A DNA stretch of 12,234 nucleotides, taken from positions 1-12,234 of the forward strand of contig JAJRAL010000075.1 in assembly GCA_028679935.1 (NCBI GenBank), written 5' to 3'. This DNA is from Methanomassiliicoccales archaeon (GTDB taxonomy: Archaea > Thermoplasmatota > Thermoplasmata > Methanomassiliicoccales > UBA472). The notes beneath the pieces are model-generated. The model saw nothing but the letters and a program-made list of their open reading frames with translations, was not told the origin of the DNA and made no database searches. Each line of letters starts with the position of its first letter. Positions within the stretch are counted from its first letter, which is position 1. This document shows, in pieces, positions 1-6,748 of the stretch. The position numbers were made by a program, and so were the translations under genes.

Positions 1-1527
1 ACCGAGTACGACCAAGCTGTCGAGGAACGAGAAATGATGGAACGCTCGATGCGCCTCTCCGACGAGAAGAAGAACGTCGAGGCGAGGCTGCGATCGCTCG
101 AAGGCGAGATCTCGCGATTGAGTGAGTCGGTCCGAGCGGGTAAGTCGGAGCTTTCCGGCCTGAGCAAGCCGTCGGAGAGGCTCCTGACCGTCGAGAAGAA
201 CATGAGCGAGCTGGCGGAACAGGCGAAGGCAGCTTCGGAGGGAGCGAAAGGGAAGGAGAGCGAGGCGCGCAGGCTCGCAAAGGACACCGAGGCCCTCAAG
301 ACGAAGCTCAAGGAAGTGGCGACGCTCGGGCCGGAGGGTTCCTGCCCGACCTGCGAAAGGACACTGGGCGACCACCACGCGCATCTCACGAAGAAGCTCG
401 AGGGCGAGGTCGCCGAGAAGACGGCCGAACACAAGGCCCTGGAAGAGGAGCGGCGCCAGCTCGAAGAGGAGGCGACGCAGTACATCAAGATAAGAAAGGC
501 CCTCGAAGACCGCCGCGTCAAGCTGATCGCTGAGCGGGAGAAGGAGGTCGGCCTCGGGTCCCGGATCTCTGGATGGAACGAGCAGATTGTCGAGAAGGGG
601 CGAGAGTCGGAGAAGCTCTCGGCGCGGTCGAAGGAAATCGGAACGGTCAGCTTCGACGAAGAGCGCTACAAGTCGCTCAAATCGAGACTTGTCACACTGA
701 AGCAATCGGCGGACGCCTATCACGCGGTGAGCGCGCAGCTGCAGCGCCTGCCTTCTCTGGAGGCTGATGCCAGGTCCGCTCAGGAATCCCTGTCGACGGC
801 GAAAGAGGCTGCGAAGAGAGCGACGGAGCTGCTGGCTGGTATCGGATACAGAGACGGGGACCTGGAGGCGGCGCAGTCCGTGGTGGACCGAGCGACCTCA
901 ACGGCCATGGCGAAGAGCAAAGAGATCGCCTCCAAGCGCTCCGAGCTCGCCGCGAGGGAAAGCGAGGTCGGTGGTCTCAGAAGGCAGCTGGAAGAACTCC
1001 GCATCTGCGAGGAACGGGCGAACGAATGCTCGGCCAGGTACGAGAGGCAGACCGCCCTCAGCGGGGTCATGCGCGATTTCAAGTCCGAGGTCATCGCGAG
1101 GATCACTCCGGCCTTGTCAGAGATCGCTTCTGGGCTGTTCACCGAGCTGACCGAGGGCAAGTACGCCGGGCTGGAGCTGAACGATGAATACGACATCGAG
1201 GTGCTCGACGCCGGTAAGAAGTACGAGCTGGCGAGATTCTCCGGAGGGGAAGAAGACCTGGCGAACCTTTGCCTCCGTCTCGCGATATCGAAGCTCATCA
1301 GCGAGCGCGCCGGAAGCGCCCTGAACTTCCTCATCCTCGACGAGATTTTCGGTTCGCAGGACCAAGTACGGAAGCGCAACCTCGTGAACGCGTTCAACCA
1401 GCTCTCGCGTCAGTTCAGCCAGATCGTCCTAATCACCCACGTCGAGGACGTCAAGGACATGCTCGGCGGAGCGATCGTTGTCACCGAGAAGGAGGACGGG
1501 ACGAGCGAGCTTAGCCTGGTCCATTAG
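1..1527 (+). CDS. Rad50/SbcC-like zinc-hook ATPase, 5' part missing
   Basis: The C-terminal 508 residues of an SMC-family DNA-repair ATPase. The frame is open to the left edge, so the Walker A lobe and the start of the first coiled coil lie outside the window. The visible order is a heptad-rich coil, a zinc hook CPTC (343-354) where two molecules would join through Zn, a second coil of roughly 240 residues, then the C-terminal ABC lobe. That lobe has a signature FSGGE (S codon at 1240), Walker B LILDE (D codon at 1339) and an H-loop ITH (H codon at 1438). Rad50 pairs with the nuclease Mre11 to process DNA ends; that partner would be expected upstream and is not visible. The motif after Walker B reads IFGSQD, not the PTxxLD usual in classical Rad50, so an SbcC-like paralogue is possible. 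It converges on the next gene, which ends 33 bases away. The family call is firm, the exact orthologue is not. Confidence 0.88.
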   Translation, partial: TEYDQAVEEREMMERSMRLSDEKKNVEARLRSLEGEISRLSESVRAGKSELSGLSKPSERLLTVEKNMSELAEQAKAASEGAKGKESEARRLAKDTEALKTKLKEVATLGPEGSCPTCERTLGDHHAHLTKKLEGEVAEKTAEHKALEEERRQLEEEATQYIKIRKALEDRRVKLIAEREKEVGLGSRISGWNEQIVEKGRESEKLSARSKEIGTVSFDEERYKSLKSRLVTLKQSADAYHAVSAQLQRLPSLEADARSAQESLSTAKEAAKRATELLAGIGYRDGDLEAAQSVVDRATSTAMAKSKEIASKRSELAARESEVGGLRRQLEELRICEERANECSARYERQTALSGVMRDFKSEVIARITPALSEIASGLFTELTEGKYAGLELNDEYDIEVLDAGKKYELARFSGGEEDLANLCLRLAISKLISERAGSALNFLILDEIFGSQDQVRKRNLVNAFNQLSRQFSQIVLITHVEDVKDMLGGAIVVTEKEDGTSELSLVH

Positions 1528-1560
1528 AACCGCGCTCGTGCCGTGAAGGTCAGGCAATGC

Positions 1561-2562
1561 CTAATCGACTACGCCGAGTGCCTTCAGATCGACGTTCTTT
1601 CCGACCAGATCCTTGATCATCGCGACCTTCGCTACGTCGCTTGGGTCGATGCGGGCGATCAGATGGTCGATCATCTCCGCCGTCTCGAGCGTGTTGTACC
1701 TCGTGACCAGGATCGGAACGCCCTCCTCGTACGCCTTCGCGACCACCTGCTTCACCGGCGGCAACCCTCCGGTGAGGACGAGGCATGAGGTATCGGTCGT
1801 CAGCGCCGCGAGCTGCAGGTCCGCCCTGTCGCCTCCGGTGATCAACGCCTTCCTCTGCACCCTCCTCATCACGGTCATGGCCGTCTCGGGCGTCATGGCT
1901 CCGATGAGCACCTCGTTGACGATGTTGTGAAGGCCATCCTCCACGACGATCTCCGCGTTCACCACGTCGGCGATGTCCCGCGCGGTGAACCGCTTCAACT
2001 CCCGGACCTCCGGAATGGTGCCTAGGACAGGTATGCCTTTGTCCTCCAGCATCGCCCTGATGTCCGGCTCGCTGCACATATTGATTATCGCGCCCTTGAA
2101 CGGGACCCCCTGTGCCCTCATCATCCCGGCGAGCATCGAGGTCTTGTCGAGCGCCGAGGAATTGCCGCTCGTGACGAGCACGACCTCTGCCCCGACCGCC
2201 TTCGCGATCGCCATTCCCGAGACGCCGTGCAGGCAGCCGGTCACGATGTCCCTCGTGCCCTCGACGAGCATCAGGTCACACTCGTGGCTTACCTTCTGGT
2301 ACGCCTCGACTATCGCCGGCATGCCGACCGGCCGCATCAGGTCGTACATGAACGGACAGAGGTCCTCCTCTCTGGCCTTGAGCTTGAGCGCCTTCTTCAT
2401 CAGGTAGGCGTCCTGGTCGACCAGCGCCTCGCGGCCGGTCATGAGCTTCTCCACGAACGGCTTGAAGTATCCGACCTTCTTCGAGCAGTTCAGGGCGACC
2501 CCGAGCGTGACCATGCTCTTGCCTGATCGTTCGACAACCGAGCCCATGAATAGACTCTTCAT
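1561..2562 (-). CDS. BioD-like P-loop / DRTGG-domain protein (COG0857 type)
   Basis: A 333-residue cytosolic protein resembling the N-terminal part of long bacterial phosphotransacetylases without the catalytic PTA domain. Residues 1-200 look like a dethiobiotin-synthetase fold: a P-loop ending in SGKS (13-16) and a DLMLVEGTRD strand (96-105) like the VEG motif of BioD. Residues about 205-320 fit a DRTGG domain, with ITGGDRADLQ at 241-250. I chose the ATG at 2562 over an upstream in-frame ATG at 2607 because AAGGAGG (2571-2577) sits 8 bases ahead of it and the P-loop begins right after. The start overlaps the stop of the upstream synthetase gene as ATGA, so translation is probably coupled. 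Stand-alone proteins of this type have no settled function; an accessory or sensing role in acyl-CoA metabolism is inferred from the neighbour. Confidence 0.87.
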   Translation of the reverse strand: MKSLFMGSVVERSGKSMVTLGVALNCSKKVGYFKPFVEKLMTGREALVDQDAYLMKKALKLKAREEDLCPFMYDLMRPVGMPAIVEAYQKVSHECDLMLVEGTRDIVTGCLHGVSGMAIAKAVGAEVVLVTSGNSSALDKTSMLAGMMRAQGVPFKGAIINMCSEPDIRAMLEDKGIPVLGTIPEVRELKRFTARDIADVVNAEIVVEDGLHNIVNEVLIGAMTPETAMTVMRRVQRKALITGGDRADLQLAALTTDTSCLVLTGGLPPVKQVVAKAYEEGVPILVTRYNTLETAEMIDHLIARIDPSDVAKVAMIKDLVGKNVDLKALGVVD

Positions 2563-4658
2563 GCCCTTTCCCTCCTTAATGTCAGCAACGCGTCGACCGC
2601 GCCGCATCCCTGCCCCTCGTCACCTACGATGACGGGGTTCATTTCCAGTTCCACAATCTCAGGATGATCGAGTGCGATCTGCGACAGCGCGGCGATGACC
2701 TTCTTCAAGGCCGCGATGTCCGCAGGCTTCTGTCTCCTCGCGCCGGCGAGAATCGGGTAGGCCTTGATCGAGCGAATCATCCCGTCTACGTCGTCCTCCG
2801 TCAGCGGCGCGATCCTCTGTGAGACGTCCTTCATCACCTCGACGAAGATGCCGCCCAGGCCGAACGTGATCACCGGCCCGAACTGCGGGTCCCTCACCAT
2901 GCCGACGATCACCTCGCGACCGGTGAGCATCTTTTGCACCGAGATGCCGACAATCCTCGCCTGGGGGAGCCGCGTCTTGATCCTCGCTGAAATCAGAGAG
3001 AATTGCTTCGTCACCCCATCAGCGTCCTGCACCCCGACCACCACGCCGCCGACGTCCGTCTTATGGAATACGTCCGGCGACTCTATCTTCATGACAACGG
3101 GGTATCCAATGCGATCGGCGATCGCCACCGCCTCTTCTGGTGTCTTTGCGACCCCTTCGTCGGGGACCGGGACCCCGTATGCCTGGAGAACATCCTTGCC
3201 CTCCCTCTCGCTCAGTCCGACTCTTCCTTCGGCCCGCGCCCTCGCGATGGTTTCCTTCACCCTCTGTGCATCACCATTGACCTTGACCTCTGGCGATTCG
3301 GTCCTCGAGCGCACGCTCTTCCGGTACTCGGCCATCAGTGCGACCGCTCTCACCGCCCTATCCGGCGATTCGTAGCAGGGCACCCCGGCTTCCCGCATGA
3401 TAGATACCCCTTCAGCGACGTCGGCCCCTCCGACGAACGCGGCCACCAGCGGTATCCTGACCTGGCCAACGAACGAAGCGACCAGGCGGGCGATCGCAGG
3501 GATATCGACCAGTTCCGTCGGAGCGAGCATGACCAGGAGGCTCGAGACGTTCGGATCCTCCATGACCGTCCTCATCGCGAACTCGTAGCGGTCCGTCCGG
3601 GCGTCGCCGACGACGTCCACCGGGTTGTAGAAGTTGGCCTCCTCCGGCAGGTAGCCCTTCAACTTCGCTATCGTGTCGGGGGAGAACGAGGCCATGCTCA
3701 TCCCGCTGTCACCGCACGAATCGGCCGCAAGGACTCCCAGCCCTCCAGCGTTCGTGACGATCGCGAGGCCTCCCTCGCTGGGGAGGGGCATCAAGGCGAA
3801 CGCCGTCAGCGCGTCGAACAAGTCGTCCAGTTTGGCAACCCTGATCACACCGGACTGGCTCATCGCGGCGTCATAGACCTTGTCGCTGCCGGTCAGGGCG
3901 CCAGTGTGCGAGCTAGCCGCCTTGGCGCCGGTGTCGGTGCGGCCCGCCTTCAATGCCAGAATCGGCTTGGCGGCCGAGGTCAGCCTGGCCTCTCGCATGA
4001 ACTCGACGCCGCGATTCGCGCCCTCGATGTACATACCGATCACCTTCGTCTTCGGGTCGTCGCGAAGGTATTCCACGATGTCCGCCTCATCGACGTCAAC
4101 CTTGTTCCCGACGCTGACGAACTTCGAGAACCCGATCTTGCTCCCTCTAGCCCAGTCCAACACGACCGAGCAGATCGCACCTGATTGTGACGATATCGCG
4201 ATCGAGCCCTCTCGCGGGTACTCGTTCAGGAAGGTCGCGTTCATTCCGATCTGCGAGTTGATCAGCCCGAGGCAGTTCGGTCCCAGGACCCTTATGTTGT
4301 ACGAACGCGCGATGTCGCCCAGCTTGAGCTCGAGCTCCGCCCCGACCTTGCCGGTCTCTTTGAAGCCGGCGCTGATGACAATAGCCGCTGCAACCTTCTT
4401 CTCGCCGCACTCCTCCATCACCTTCGGCACGAAGACGTTCGGCACGGCGATGACGGCCAGATCTACCTCCCCCGGCACGTCGAGGATCGTCGGGAAGCAC
4501 TTGATCCCCATGATATCGGTCGCCTTGGGGTTGATCGGATAAAGCGGCCCCTTGAAACCAGACTCGACCAGGTTCTTGAGCACTATGTGCCCGACCTTCG
4601 TTTCCTCTCGAGCTGCCCCGATGACGGCGATCGACCTCGGCTCGAATAGTGCTCTCAT
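2559..4658 (-). CDS. acd: ADP-forming acyl-CoA (acetyl-CoA) synthetase, fused alpha-beta
   Basis: A 699-residue cytosolic enzyme that converts acyl-CoA + ADP + Pi to free acid + ATP + CoA, the main archaeal route for conserving energy from acetyl-CoA. Residues 1-125 form a CoA-binding Rossmann domain (AVIGAAREE near 11-19, GPNCLG 126-131). Residues 150-290 are a succinyl-CoA-ligase-like domain with SSHTGALTG (249-257), whose His251 fits the phosphohistidine of the family. A linker/ligase region follows to about 450, then an ATP-grasp domain (about 480-699) with HKTDVGG (532-538), GLGGIFVEV (600-608) and ELEMNPV (670-676). His532 fits the second phosphate-relay histidine known from the beta subunit. 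The order matches single-chain alpha-beta forms, and all key motifs are intact. It is the first gene of a two-gene unit with the BioD/DRTGG protein. Acyl specificity (acetate, branched or aryl acids) cannot be read from the sequence. Confidence 0.95.
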   Translation of the reverse strand: MRALFEPRSIAVIGAAREETKVGHIVLKNLVESGFKGPLYPINPKATDIMGIKCFPTILDVPGEVDLAVIAVPNVFVPKVMEECGEKKVAAAIVISAGFKETGKVGAELELKLGDIARSYNIRVLGPNCLGLINSQIGMNATFLNEYPREGSIAISSQSGAICSVVLDWARGSKIGFSKFVSVGNKVDVDEADIVEYLRDDPKTKVIGMYIEGANRGVEFMREARLTSAAKPILALKAGRTDTGAKAASSHTGALTGSDKVYDAAMSQSGVIRVAKLDDLFDALTAFALMPLPSEGGLAIVTNAGGLGVLAADSCGDSGMSMASFSPDTIAKLKGYLPEEANFYNPVDVVGDARTDRYEFAMRTVMEDPNVSSLLVMLAPTELVDIPAIARLVASFVGQVRIPLVAAFVGGADVAEGVSIMREAGVPCYESPDRAVRAVALMAEYRKSVRSRTESPEVKVNGDAQRVKETIARARAEGRVGLSEREGKDVLQAYGVPVPDEGVAKTPEEAVAIADRIGYPVVMKIESPDVFHKTDVGGVVVGVQDADGVTKQFSLISARIKTRLPQARIVGISVQKMLTGREVIVGMVRDPQFGPVITFGLGGIFVEVMKDVSQRIAPLTEDDVDGMIRSIKAYPILAGARRQKPADIAALKKVIAALSQIALDHPEIVELEMNPVIVGDEGQGCGAVDALLTLRRERA
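2571..2577 (-). promoter_or_regulatory. Shine-Dalgarno site of the BioD/DRTGG gene
   Basis: AAGGAGG on the - strand lies 8 bases before the ATG at 2562, inside the 3' end of the synthetase gene. It is the strongest ribosome binding site I see in the window and decides the start of the downstream gene over the earlier in-frame ATG at 2607. Confidence 0.8.
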
Positions 4659-4684
4659 GATGCTTGGCGAAGATTAGGGTTGCC

Positions 4685-4704
4685 GATAAAAATACCTGTG
4701 CAGG
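4685..4704 (-). promoter_or_regulatory. TATA-like promoter of the acyl-CoA synthetase gene, with flanking inverted repeat
   Basis: Read on the - strand, TATTTTTATC (4686-4694 core) is centred about 32 nt upstream of the ATG at 4658. With the usual archaeal spacing of about 27 nt from TATA to start of transcription, the leader would be only a few bases. Immediately upstream, where the BRE should be, is CCTG-TG-CAGG (4695-4704), a small inverted repeat that could be an operator. The same T5 run lies about 30 nt downstream of the DUF72 stop on the same strand and may also serve as its terminator. Confidence 0.55.
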
Positions 4705-4721
4705 ACCTTGGCCAAACGCCC

Positions 4722-5606
4722 TCACGCCGGCAGCTTGTTCTGGCTCGTGATCTTGAAATCCTTCTGGCGGTGCTCGATGCCGAGCAGGCCCATCATCTGC
4801 ATCGCATTCCTCGCCGACTTCGCGAAGCCGTGGTTGTTGAAGAAGACCCTCACCTTCTTCGTCCTTCCCTCGGCCTCCTTGATCCGCGGGACCCATTGCC
4901 GGAGCTGGTCCTCGGTGTATAGGTAGTCGTACCGGTTCAGCCTCGAGTCGTCCTCTGGCTCATCGCGATACCAGATGTCGTAGTTGCGACCGTGGAATCG
5001 CACGTACGCATGGTCCGCCGACTCCACCTTGGTGATCGGGAAGCCCGGACCGTCGATGAGGACGTTCGCGACGTTCCGTTCTTTCAGCGCGTCAAGGGCG
5101 GCGGCCGAGACCTGTCTCTTCCCCTCGTCGAGCCAGGTCCGGTGCCGAAACTCGACGGCGTAGTCGTGCGCCTCGGTGTCGACCGCGTCAAGGACCGCAT
5201 TGAGATTTCCGAGCGAGGCACCCTCGTTCTTGAAGTACGGAGAGAGCTGGAGCAGCACGCAACCCATCTTCCCCTCCGCCGCCAGCGGCTCGACGCATAT
5301 CTTCTCGAACGAGGCGGCCTGTTCGCACGCCTTCTTCGTCTCCGCTTTCACGAGCGATTCGTGTGTCACCAGCTGCGGCATCTTCACCGAGTACTCGAAC
5401 CCCTCGATGTTCTTCGCCTTCGCGACCCAGTTCCGCACGAGGAACTCGTTAGGCGGCCGGTAGAAGGTGCTGTTGATCTCGACCGTGGGAAAGTACTGCG
5501 CGTAGTAGGAGAACCACTCACCCTTCTTCTTGCCAAGATCGACAGGATAGAAGCGGCCGACCCAGTCGTCGAAGGACCAACCGCTGCAGCCCACCAAGGC
5601 CTTCAT
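4722..5606 (-). CDS. DUF72 (YecE-like) family protein
   Basis: A 294-residue soluble protein of the DUF72 family (PF01904), a TIM-barrel-like fold of unknown biochemical role found in bacteria and archaea. Family hallmarks are in order: GCSGWSFDDW (6-15), VEINSTFYR (42-50), a YAVEFRHRTW strand (149-158), YVRFHGRN (201-208), YDYLYT (226-231) and FFNNHGFAKSARNA (255-268). Length is typical and no residue of these motifs looks lost. There is no signal peptide or membrane segment. The ATG at 5606 is favoured by a TATA-like box about 28 nt upstream, lying inside the 3' end of the NTPase gene 22 bases away, so it can be transcribed alone or by read-through from that gene. No function should be assumed. 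Confidence 0.92.
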   Translation of the reverse strand: MKALVGCSGWSFDDWVGRFYPVDLGKKKGEWFSYYAQYFPTVEINSTFYRPPNEFLVRNWVAKAKNIEGFEYSVKMPQLVTHESLVKAETKKACEQAASFEKICVEPLAAEGKMGCVLLQLSPYFKNEGASLGNLNAVLDAVDTEAHDYAVEFRHRTWLDEGKRQVSAAALDALKERNVANVLIDGPGFPITKVESADHAYVRFHGRNYDIWYRDEPEDDSRLNRYDYLYTEDQLRQWVPRIKEAEGRTKKVRVFFNNHGFAKSARNAMQMMGLLGIEHRQKDFKITSQNKLPA

Positions 5607-5628
5607 CCGAATTCGATTGAAATGCCGT

Positions 5629-6153
5629 TCATAAATAGGTTCGCAGCAGCCCCAAGATTCTCGCTGGCATCTCGTTGCGGTTATTGAGCGAGGTTGAGAA
5701 GAGCACGACGTCGGGTCTGCCCTTGACCATATCGCAGAAGTCGTTCGGACGCTCCATGATCGTGGCGATGACCGGGATCGGGCTCGAGAGCGCCCTGAGC
5801 ACGGCGTTCCTGAACGCGACCGAGTACAGCTCCATCTTCCCGATCTCGTCGACGACGATCACCTTGCCCTCGGCCAGACCGTAGAGGACGCTCGGGACGG
5901 CCACTTGCTCGATCCCGATCAGATCGACGACGTAGCGCCCGACCCTCGGCCCCGCCCCGGAGCCGACCTTCGCCAGGTCCGCTTCCCGCCCGTCGAGGGT
6001 GACGATCCTGAAACCGGTCCGCTGACCTCCAGACCTCGTCTCGACGGTGTAGAAGCCCGCCGCGCGATCGCCGAGCTCCTTGGCCACCTTCTGAATGATG
6101 GTCGTCTTCCCCACGCCAGGAGGACCAGTGAGCAGCACGTTCTTCTGTGGCAT
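5629..6153 (-). CDS. THEP1-type nucleoside-triphosphatase
   Basis: A 174-residue P-loop NTPase of the THEP1/NTPCR family (PF03266), which hydrolyses NTPs to NDP + Pi; the physiological role is unsettled. Walker A GPPGVGKT is at 10-17. The family strand GFYTVETRSGGQRTGF is at 33-48, Walker B VIVVDEIGKMEL at 98-109, and FSTSLNNRNEMP near 152-163 closes the fold. The frame stays open to an ATG at 6345, but I chose the ATG at 6153: the fold starts there, the length is right for the family, the extension is unlike any known domain, and a TATA-like box lies about 33 nt upstream of 6153. It is followed after 22 bases by the DUF72 gene on the same strand. The protein is soluble. Confidence 0.93.
   Translation of the reverse strand: MPQKNVLLTGPPGVGKTTIIQKVAKELGDRAAGFYTVETRSGGQRTGFRIVTLDGREADLAKVGSGAGPRVGRYVVDLIGIEQVAVPSVLYGLAEGKVIVVDEIGKMELYSVAFRNAVLRALSSPIPVIATIMERPNDFCDMVKGRPDVVLFSTSLNNRNEMPARILGLLRTYL
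5630..5637 (-). promoter_or_regulatory. TATA-like box of the DUF72 gene
   Basis: TATTTATG on the - strand, centred about 28 nt before the ATG at 5606. It overlaps the last codons of the upstream THEP1-type gene and fits a leaderless or nearly leaderless start. Confidence 0.5.
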
Positions 6154-6181
6154 CGCCTGCGGTGCATTCGTGCTCGCAGTA

Positions 6182-6191
6182 GTTAAATACC
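6182..6191 (-). promoter_or_regulatory. TATA-like box of the THEP1-type gene
   Basis: GGTATTTAAC on the - strand, core 6183-6189, centred about 33 nt before the ATG at 6153. The near-symmetric core (TTAAATA on the + strand) could also direct transcription rightward into the hairpin-rich gap. Confidence 0.55.
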
Positions 6192-6445
6192 AGTCCGCGC
6201 CTGGTAACCCCGCCCTAGGCAATCCGGGGATGACCGGTGATTCCCCTATCGTGCCCTGGGCGCACAGTGCGCCGCATATGGGTCCCTGCAGGAACGGCGA
6301 CGCGACGTCGCGTGATGACTGGAGGACAACCCCGGTGCCCGACACACACCCCCGGCCTGGGTCAGTGTGGGGAGATCAGGGCGCAAGCCCATCCGTGAAC
6401 CAATCTGTTAAGGCCGGGGGACACCCCGAAGACTTCTTTGGAGCA
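6192..6445. other. Hairpin-rich intergenic region, candidate structured RNA
   Basis: No convincing coding frame. The stretch is dense with inverted repeats: GCCTGG/CCTAGGC (6199-6220), GGGGA/TCCCC (6226-6246), GGCGCAC-A-GTGCGCC (6259-6273), a 14-base perfect palindrome with core GACGTC (6300-6313), CCC-GA-CACAC paired with GTGTGGGG (6338-6372), GGGC-GCAA-GCCC extended by GAT/ATC (6374-6393) and CGGGG-GACA-CCCCG (6415-6428). The GCAA loop is a GNRA tetraloop only when read on the + strand, which favours a rightward RNA, perhaps from the TTAAATA near 6186. I tested it by eye against SRP RNA, RNase P RNA, 5S rRNA and tRNA and found no signature core. Alternatives are a cluster of protein binding sites or a decayed repeat element. 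Confidence 0.4.
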
Positions 6446-6456
6446 AGATATTAAGG
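6446..6456 (+). promoter_or_regulatory. TATA-like box of the YkgJ-like gene
   Basis: AGATATTAAGG centred about 28 nt before the ATG at 6479, with no Shine-Dalgarno sequence between, fits a leaderless transcript. It overlaps the second copy of a 9-base direct repeat TTAAGGCCG (6408-6416 and 6451-6459). Confidence 0.5.
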
Positions 6457-6478
6457 CCGTTAGGACAATTCAGCCGAC

Positions 6479-6748
6479 ATGCCCAGGCTCGTGCGGAGCG
6501 GAGACTGCAACCGCTGCGGCGACTGTTGCAAGCCGCGCTTCTTCGTCGACGAGGACGCGAAGGAGTTCTACCGCGACAACGGGCTGCCGGAGAACGGGCA
6601 ATGCCAGTTCCTCGCCCTGATCGATGGTGAGTGGACGTGCACCATCCACACCGCCCGGAGCGCGCACTGCCGCGCCTTCCCCTGGGAACCGGAGAACCTC
6701 GTCGGGCTGAAGCGGTGCTCGTACCGCTTCGAGCTCGTGGACGACTAG
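6479..6748 (+). CDS. YkgJ-like CxxCxxCC cysteine-cluster protein
   Basis: An 89-residue soluble protein of the YkgJ family (PF03692), thought to bind zinc or an iron-sulfur cluster; biochemical role unknown. Eight cysteines are visible: C10, C13, C16, C17 form the CxxCxxCC motif, then C42 (in GQCQFL), C54 (in WTCTIH), C64 (in HCRAFPW) and C80. All blocks of the domain are present in order, so the gene is intact though at the short end for the family. The start is the ATG 28 nt downstream of a TATA-like box. It converges on the HD-domain gene: its TAG and that gene's stop share the palindrome CTAG at 6745-6748. Confidence 0.88.
   Translation: MPRLVRSGDCNRCGDCCKPRFFVDEDAKEFYRDNGLPENGQCQFLALIDGEWTCTIHTARSAHCRAFPWEPENLVGLKRCSYRFELVDD

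Noticed and set aside
1552..1562. Inverted repeat AGGCA-A-TGCCT between the convergent Rad50-like and BioD/DRTGG genes
   Set aside because: The arms are only five bases, with no T-run on either strand, so I do not call it a terminator.
3003..4184. 393-codon open frame antisense to the acyl-CoA synthetase
   Set aside because: The synthetase on the other strand has every expected motif; in G+C-rich DNA long antisense frames are common, and this translation is Arg/His/Asp-rich with no recognisable fold.
6154..6345. N-terminal extension of the THEP1-type NTPase
   Set aside because: The frame is open for 64 more codons, but the extension matches no domain, the P-loop begins right after the ATG at 6153, and a TATA-like box lies inside the extension.
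6192..6445. SRP RNA, RNase P RNA, 5S rRNA or tRNA in the gap
   Set aside because: GGGTCAGTG and GGAGGACAACC fragments recall SRP and RNase P, and a GGTTCAC on the - strand recalls a T-loop. The defining cores (GGAAG with AGCAG; GGAAAGTCC with ACAGAA; an acceptor stem) are absent on both strands.
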